From assembly GCA_018500045.2 (NCBI GenBank), contig JAHBAQ020000093.1, positions 1-17,688 of the forward strand: a stretch of DNA of 17,688 nt. The letters run 5' to 3'. How positions within the stretch are numbered: position 1 is the first letter of the stretch; each line of letters begins with the position of its first letter. Position numbers and translations under genes: made by a program. Source of the DNA: Candidatus Shapirobacteria bacterium (GTDB lineage Bacteria > Patescibacteriota > Microgenomatia > UBA12405). Below the pieces are notes generated by a model. That model made no database searches and was not told where the DNA came from. It worked only from the letters and a program-made list of their open reading frames with translations. Shown piece by piece: positions 13,190 through 17,688 of the stretch.

Positions 13190-13195
13190 ATTTTA
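13190..13195 (-). promoter_or_regulatory. -10 element of era
   Basis: TAAAAT on the minus strand ends exactly 6 nt before the GTG start codon. The -35 region is not convincing. It lies in the 71-bp era-lon gap, outside the CIRCE-like repeat. Confidence 0.5.
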
Positions 13196-13216
13196 CACTA
13201 TATAACCGTTTATTGG

Positions 13217-13245
13217 TTGACACTTAGCAATGTCAATGGTAGACT
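13217..13245 (+). promoter_or_regulatory. Sigma70-type promoter of lon
   Basis: TTGACA (13217-13222) is a perfect -35; TAGACT (13240-13245) follows after exactly 17 bp. The -10 ends 9 nt before the lon ATG at 13255, so the leader would be two or three bases at most. It is the best complete promoter in the window. Confidence 0.75.
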
Positions 13246-13250
13246 GCTAA
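13224..13250. promoter_or_regulatory. CIRCE-like inverted repeat over the lon promoter (putative HrcA operator)
   Basis: TTAGCA (13224-13229) and TGCTAA (13245-13250) are perfect inverted repeats with 15 bp between them, the distance in the CIRCE operator (TTAGCACTC-N9-GAGTGCTAA). The full arms read TTAGCAATG and GACTGCTAA, matching the consensus at 15 of 18 arm positions. The repeat begins 2 bp after the -35 and covers the spacer and -10, an ideal place for a repressor. HrcA itself is not encoded in the window. Confidence 0.6.
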
Positions 13251-13254
13251 ATAT

Positions 13255-15633
13255 ATGGAACAAAACTCCAACGAGATTACCACTTTACAACCTGTTCGCA
13301 AAGTTCTTCCCTTAATTCCTTTGCGTAATATTATTCTCTTCCCTTCCGTCGAAACTTCACTTTTCTTTGGTCGCAAAGAATCAATGAATTCTCTTCTTCA
13401 CGCTTATGACAATACTAACAAGTTGGTTATTATTACCACTCAAAAAGATTCTCGAATCGATAATCCTGGTATTAATGACCTCTATAATGTTGGTGTTTTA
13501 GCCAAAATTGAACACGTTCTTCAAACTGATGGTAATCTTCATGCTATTGTCAAAGGTATTTCTCGGGTCAACATTGTCAATCTTCTCAAGACTGATCCGT
13601 TATTTTTAGCCGAATACGTCGATTTACCTATTATTCCCGAACCATTAGCCGAAGTTCAACAGTCATCTGAAACTTTATTAAGCCAACTCAAAAAAGCTTT
13701 TGCTATGGGGCGTCAGCTCGATTTGCCGGCTATGATGCAGCTTAGTAATGGTGTTTCCAGTAGTGACCTGGCCGATCAAGTCGCTTTTTCTCTTGATGCT
13801 AAAATTTCCGAAAAACAGGGATTACTTGAAACTCTTTTGGTTAGTCAACGTCTCAAAGCTGTCACTGAATTTTTAATTCAGGAAATGAAAATTGCTGATC
13901 TTGAGCGTTCTATTGAAGAAAAAACCCAGGAAAAATTTAATACCGGTATCAAGCGCAATGTCCTTGAAGAACGCAAACGTCAAATTGAAAAAGAATTAAA
14001 ACGTCTTGGTCAATCCAGTGGTGGTGAATTTGATGATCTCGAAAAGAAAATCAAAAAACTTAATGTTTCTAAAGAAATTCGTACAAAACTCAAAAAAGAA
14101 CTCGACCGGCTTATGGAAATGGGTTCTATGGCCCCGGAAGCCAGTTATATCAAAACTTACCTCGAAACTATTGTCGAACTTCCATTTGGTAAATATTCCA
14201 AGTCAGATGTTAGTTTATCCAAAGCTACTAAAATTCTTGATGAAGATCATTATGGTATCAAAGATGTTAAAGAAAGAATTCTTGAATATTTAGCCGTTAT
14301 TCAACTCAAAAATAAAATTAAAACCAAAAAGAATGAAGATGTATCTGGCACTGCCAATATTCTTTGTTTTATTGGTCCTCCAGGTGTTGGTAAAACCTCT
14401 TTGGGTAAATCTATTGCCAAAGCTCTTGGTCGTGAATTCGTTCGTGCCTCTCTTGGTGGTATTCGTGATGAAGCCGAAATTCGGGGTCATCGTCGTACTT
14501 ATGTTGGCGCTATGCCTGGTCGCATTATTAAAGGTCTCAAAGATGCCAAAACTATGAATCCGGTTTTTATGCTTGATGAAGTCGATAAAATTGGTTCTGA
14601 TTATCGCGGTGATCCTTCTTCTGCTTTACTTGAAACTCTCGATCCAGAACAAAACCGCGAATTCAACGACCATTATATTGATTTTCCTGTCGATCTTTCC
14701 AAAGTTTTTTTCATTCTAACCGGCAACGATATTTCTACCATTCCCGGACCACTTCGTGATCGTCTCGAAATTATTAATTTTTCTGGTTACACTCTCGACG
14801 AAAAATTTAATATTGCTAAAAAATATTTAGTCAAAAAAGAACTAACTGCCAATGGCTTAACCAAAAGCGATATTACCGAAGTTAAAGATGAAACTCTCAA
14901 ATATATTGTCGAAAAATATACTCGTGAAGCCGGTGTCCGTGGTCTTGACCGTACTATCTCTTCACTTTTCCGCAAAGCAGCCAAAAAAATTGTTACCGAC
15001 AAAAAAACTCCGGTTGATTTAAACAATTCTGCCATTCTCAAAAAATTCTTAGGTCCAGAAAAATTCACTACCACTCTCAAAGGTAAAAAAGATGAGGCCG
15101 GCGTTTCTACCGGTTTGGCTTGGACCAGTGTTGGCGGTGACATTTTGTTTATCGAAGTCAACATTATGCCCGGCAAGGGTCAATTAATTTTGACCGGTAA
15201 ATTAGGCTCTGTTATGAAAGAATCTTGTCAAGCTGCCTTATCTTTCGTTCGGTCTCAATCAAAAGAATTTGGTATCAAACAAGATTTTCACAAAATTGAT
15301 ATTCATATCCACGTCCCCGAAGGCGCCACTCCCAAAGACGGTCCTTCCGCTGGTGGTGCCATTACTACTGCCTTAGTTTCGGCTCTTAAAAACACTCCTA
15401 TACCAAAAGAAATTGGTATGACTGGTGAAATTACTTTACGGGGGAATATCCTAGAAATAGGGGGTTTAAAAGAAAAGTCTATTGCTGCTCATCGCGCCGG
15501 TCTTAAAACTATTTTTATTCCAAAGGATAATGAAAAATCTTTAGTCGAAATTCCCAAAGAGGTCAAAAAAGACATCAAGTTTATTCCTGTCTCTCACTAT
15601 TCCGAAATCTACAAAAAGATTTTTGTTAAATAA
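13255..15633 (+). CDS. lon: ATP-dependent protease Lon, 792 aa
   Basis: This cytosolic AAA+ serine protease degrades misfolded and regulatory proteins. The N-terminal substrate-binding LON domain spans about 15-215, followed by a long coiled-coil linker (about 215-290). The AAA+ module has Walker A GPPGVGKTS (374-382), Walker B VFMLDE (437-442) and sensor-1 region TGND (489-492). The protease domain (about 610-792) has DGPSAGG with catalytic Ser698, and Lys741 in LKEKSIAAH, 43 residues later as in E. coli Lon. Length and domain order are those of complete LonA, without a membrane insert. Expression is probably controlled by the CIRCE-like element over its promoter. The stop lies 1 nt from the convergent 52-aa ORF stop. 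Arginine codons are almost all CGN, unlike the minus-strand genes. Confidence 0.97.
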   Translation: MEQNSNEITTLQPVRKVLPLIPLRNIILFPSVETSLFFGRKESMNSLLHAYDNTNKLVIITTQKDSRIDNPGINDLYNVGVLAKIEHVLQTDGNLHAIVKGISRVNIVNLLKTDPLFLAEYVDLPIIPEPLAEVQQSSETLLSQLKKAFAMGRQLDLPAMMQLSNGVSSSDLADQVAFSLDAKISEKQGLLETLLVSQRLKAVTEFLIQEMKIADLERSIEEKTQEKFNTGIKRNVLEERKRQIEKELKRLGQSSGGEFDDLEKKIKKLNVSKEIRTKLKKELDRLMEMGSMAPEASYIKTYLETIVELPFGKYSKSDVSLSKATKILDEDHYGIKDVKERILEYLAVIQLKNKIKTKKNEDVSGTANILCFIGPPGVGKTSLGKSIAKALGREFVRASLGGIRDEAEIRGHRRTYVGAMPGRIIKGLKDAKTMNPVFMLDEVDKIGSDYRGDPSSALLETLDPEQNREFNDHYIDFPVDLSKVFFILTGNDISTIPGPLRDRLEIINFSGYTLDEKFNIAKKYLVKKELTANGLTKSDITEVKDETLKYIVEKYTREAGVRGLDRTISSLFRKAAKKIVTDKKTPVDLNNSAILKKFLGPEKFTTTLKGKKDEAGVSTGLAWTSVGGDILFIEVNIMPGKGQLILTGKLGSVMKESCQAALSFVRSQSKEFGIKQDFHKIDIHIHVPEGATPKDGPSAGGAITTALVSALKNTPIPKEIGMTGEITLRGNILEIGGLKEKSIAAHRAGLKTIFIPKDNEKSLVEIPKEVKKDIKFIPVSHYSEIYKKIFVK

Positions 15634-15634
15634 T

Positions 15635-15793
15635 TTAACCAAAATTTTCTTGTTCAATAGCAACCGCCTCTAAATTCATTCGACAACTTGTTTCTTCCAC
15701 ATTTTCTTTTGGCATCCTGTGATTTTTAAGACTTTCAACTAACAAAGCATCCGCATATTTAAAATAATCAAATAACTCACTTTCTATAGCCAT
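15635..15793 (-). CDS. Small hypothetical protein, 52 aa
   Basis: The ORF begins MAIESELFDYFKYADALLVES and ends EQENFG. It is acidic, probably two helices, with one cysteine (Cys37) and no membrane segment. It follows argS on the same strand after 22 nt, and its stop lies 1 nt from the lon stop. A TATATT (minus) ends 9 nt before the ATG, so it may be transcribed alone or with argS. No family is recognised. Coding support is the snug fit between two real genes and a composition like the other minus-strand genes (GAA, AAA, TTA codons). Confidence 0.55.
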   Translation of the reverse strand: MAIESELFDYFKYADALLVESLKNHRMPKENVEETSCRMNLEAVAIEQENFG

Positions 15794-15815
15794 ATTAAAT
15801 TCAATATATCACATC

Positions 15816-17555
15816 TTACATTTTTTCTACCGTTTCTATTCCTAGTAGGTCTAAACCTGTTTCAATTACACTAGCCGTAGTTTTGGTCAAGAATACTCTA
15901 AATACCTCTTCTTTTTGATCAATAATTCTATTTTTAGCGTAAAACTCATTGTATTTTCTGGCCACTCCTAAAATGTATTCCGCAATTACTGCTGGTGAAA
16001 ACCTCTCTGCTGCCTCAATTATTTTTTCTTCAAACTTATAAAACTCTCTTATCAAAGCCACTTCGTCTTCATTAACATCTTCCGGTAGAGTTTCAATATT
16101 TTTTTGTTCTCTAATTGCGGTTTTATTTAAAACACTCTTACATCTGGCATAAGTGTATTGTAAATATGGCCCGGAATCTCCATCCAAACTCATAATTTTA
16201 TCCCAATCAAAGATCACATCTTTCCTTGGGTCAGCTGCCAAGTCGCTAAATTTAATTGCTCCCAGTGCTACCGCTTTAATCATTTTTCCTTTTTCAGTTG
16301 CCGTCAAATCTTTATTGACACTACTTTTTTCAGCAATTTTTTCTGCCTCTTCCGTCGCCTTTTCGATTACATCCGATAAATGAATCGTGTCACCTTTTCT
16401 GGTGGAAAATTTTCCAGTTGGCCAACGAATTAATCCGTGAGCTACGTGAATCATTCCATTTTTTGGCCACCAACCCATCAATTTGGCTGTCTCAAATACC
16501 TGTCGAAAATGTAATTGTTGGTCTACACCCACTTCGTAAACAATCAAATCCGGGTTCCAATTTTCTATTCTATATTTAATTGTTGCCATATCTCTGGTGA
16601 AATATGTTGTTGTTTCATTTGATTTTCGTAACATTGCTGGCGGCATCTCTGGTAACTCTACAATAGTTGCTCCTTCACTTTTTTTAGTAATGCCTTTACC
16701 TTCAATTTCTTTCATTATTCCCGGTAGCATATCTTCATAAAAACTCTCACCATGAATAAAATCAATATGTACCCCCAACATTTGATACACCTTTTCGAAC
16801 TCCAATAGGGAAATATCAATACATTTTTGCCAAATCTCTCGGGCTTCCTTATCACCATTTTCCAATTTGGCAAACCAATCTCGTCCCTCATCAATCAAAC
16901 TTTCATCAACTTCAGCCTCTTTGTGAAAAGTCACATAAAGTTTTTCCAAATCAGCAATCGTCATTTTTTCCAATTCAAAATTATCTCCAATCTGAAATCT
17001 CTTATCACCATTTTTAGCCCTAATAATTGCCGCTGTTAACTTACCGTATTGTGTTCCCCAGTCTCCAATGTGATTATCACCAATACAATTCCACCCCAAA
17101 ATTTTGTACAAATTATAAATTGCTTGACCAATATCAGTCGATCTCAAATGTCCAATTCCAAACGGTTTAGCAATATTTGGCGCCGAATAATCAATCACCA
17201 TCGTTTTATTTTTGCCGTATTCACTCAGTTTGTTTCTAAATTCCACCTCATAATTTATTGTCTCTGCTTCTTCAATCATCACTTCCGGTTTCAAATAAAA
17301 ATTTATAAATCCCGTCCCAGCCACTTCTACTTTATCGATTAATTCACTATTCCCAATATTTTTAATAATTTCATTAGCTAATTCTCTTGGATTTTTCCCA
17401 TCTTCTTTTGCTAATACCATAGCAATATTTGTCGAATAATCGCCAAAATTTATATCACTCGGGTGTTCCAATTTAATTTTTTCTTTATCTACTTTAAAAC
17501 CACTAGTTTCAACTGCCTTTAGAATAATTTGTTTTAAATCTTCTGCTATTTTCAT
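15816..17555 (-). CDS. argS: Arginyl-tRNA synthetase, 579 aa
   Basis: This class I aminoacyl-tRNA synthetase charges tRNA-Arg with arginine and needs bound tRNA for activation. The N-terminal Add-1 domain is at about 1-90. The HIGH-type motif is FGIGHLRST (132-140) within SAPNIAKPFGIGHLRS. The KMSKS-type motif is KFSTRKGD (382-389), the usual ArgRS form. The DALR anticodon-binding domain begins near GPYLQYTYARCKS (462-474) and the protein ends GIETVEKM, close to the family norm. The start at 17555 is preferred over a TTG at 17576 that would overlap the upstream gene. AAAGG ends 9 nt before the ATG as a likely ribosome-binding site, and the upstream stop is 1 nt away, so the two genes are co-transcribed. 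Confidence 0.96.
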   Translation of the reverse strand: MKIAEDLKQIILKAVETSGFKVDKEKIKLEHPSDINFGDYSTNIAMVLAKEDGKNPRELANEIIKNIGNSELIDKVEVAGTGFINFYLKPEVMIEEAETINYEVEFRNKLSEYGKNKTMVIDYSAPNIAKPFGIGHLRSTDIGQAIYNLYKILGWNCIGDNHIGDWGTQYGKLTAAIIRAKNGDKRFQIGDNFELEKMTIADLEKLYVTFHKEAEVDESLIDEGRDWFAKLENGDKEAREIWQKCIDISLLEFEKVYQMLGVHIDFIHGESFYEDMLPGIMKEIEGKGITKKSEGATIVELPEMPPAMLRKSNETTTYFTRDMATIKYRIENWNPDLIVYEVGVDQQLHFRQVFETAKLMGWWPKNGMIHVAHGLIRWPTGKFSTRKGDTIHLSDVIEKATEEAEKIAEKSSVNKDLTATEKGKMIKAVALGAIKFSDLAADPRKDVIFDWDKIMSLDGDSGPYLQYTYARCKSVLNKTAIREQKNIETLPEDVNEDEVALIREFYKFEEKIIEAAERFSPAVIAEYILGVARKYNEFYAKNRIIDQKEEVFRVFLTKTTASVIETGLDLLGIETVEKM

Positions 17556-17556
17556 T

Positions 17557-17663
17557 TTAAAAAACCTTTGATCCAACTGGTAAATCTTTATCCAAAAATA
17601 ACACGCTCATATTTTCCCCTTCTTCATCTTCAGCACCAAAAATCATTGCTTGTGATTCTTCTC
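17557..17663 (-). CDS. metG: C-terminal end of probable methionyl-tRNA synthetase (partial)
   Basis: Only the last 34-35 codons are present, ending at TAA 17559-17557, 1 nt before argS. The peptide has the pattern SQAMIFGAED, then LFLDKDLPVGSKVF at the very C-terminus. This matches the end of the tRNA-binding (EMAP/Trbp111-like) domain that closes many bacterial MetRS proteins (S-x-G/A-M, a hydrophobic strand, a P/LD segment, then PGxxV). A free-standing tRNA-binding protein of the same fold would end alike, so MetRS is likely but not certain. The 5' part is lost at the window end, where adapter sequence begins. Confidence 0.6.
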
Positions 17664-17688
17664 CTGTCTCTTATACACATCTGACGCC
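17664..17688. other. Nextera transposase adapter sequence (non-genomic)
   Basis: The 19-bp Tn5 mosaic end CTGTCTCTTATACACATCT lies at 17664-17682 and is followed by GACGC, the start of the Nextera read-1 adapter. The 24 bases 17664-17687 match the adapter exactly; the last base differs. This is untrimmed sequencing adapter at a contig end, not genomic DNA. Confidence 0.95.

Noticed and set aside
14290..15176. Minus-strand ORFs opposite lon
   Set aside because: Lon is intact with all catalytic residues on the plus strand; the opposite frames give low-complexity, unrelated peptides.
1..17688. CRISPR array, insertion sequence, prophage or defence system
   Set aside because: No regularly spaced repeats, transposase, integrase, Cas or known defence domains are seen; apart from the left end and the 6348-8977 block the genes are housekeeping.

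Overview
The window looks like a piece of a very compact, AT-rich bacterial genome, most likely a Candidate Phyla Radiation (Patescibacteria) organism, perhaps of the Microgenomates side. This is inference. It rests on tiny intergenic gaps, a tRNA without an encoded CCA, an Obg without the usual C-terminal extension, a lone NAD synthetase, an RRM protein with a long basic tail, and a Dus with a long internal insertion. The left end (1-680) is poorer in G+C and holds only an orphan membrane protein. The last 24-25 bases are not genomic: they match the Nextera transposase mosaic end and adapter.

Layout. 1-680: orphan membrane protein (minus) and an unassigned gap. 679-749: tRNA-Gln(CTG), minus. 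851-1015: 54-residue ORF. 1017-1646: metallo-beta-lactamase-fold hydrolase, minus, divergent from a packed plus-strand run at 1668-6351 (RRM protein, MFS transporter, Dus, coiled-coil protein, thioredoxin, RlmN). 6348-8977: accessory block of two back-to-back tandem duplications, a GNAT acetyltransferase pair on minus and a pair of unrecognised homologous ~167-residue proteins on plus, sharing a 66-bp divergent promoter region. 8992-9942: Obg GTPase. 9934-13183: YtxH-like protein, glutamine-dependent NAD synthetase and Era, all minus. 13255-15633: Lon protease, plus. 15635-17663: 52-residue ORF, ArgRS and the C-terminal end of a probable MetRS, all minus.

Functionally most genes serve translation and RNA or ribosome maintenance (tRNA-Gln, Dus, RlmN, Obg, Era, ArgRS, MetRS) plus redox and protein quality control (thioredoxin, Lon). 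Several transcription units appear to start at or next to the initiation codon: TATAAT-like -10 elements end exactly 6 nt before the start codon of trx, obg, nadE, era and the larger GNAT gene. All four convergent gene pairs touch or overlap at their stop codons.

The most interesting signals are a degenerate CIRCE (HrcA operator) with exact 9-N9-9 geometry over the lon promoter, a TATNATA-type symmetric bidirectional promoter in a 21-bp gap, a G+C-rich palindromic element inside the dus reading frame, and the tandem family at 7916-8977.
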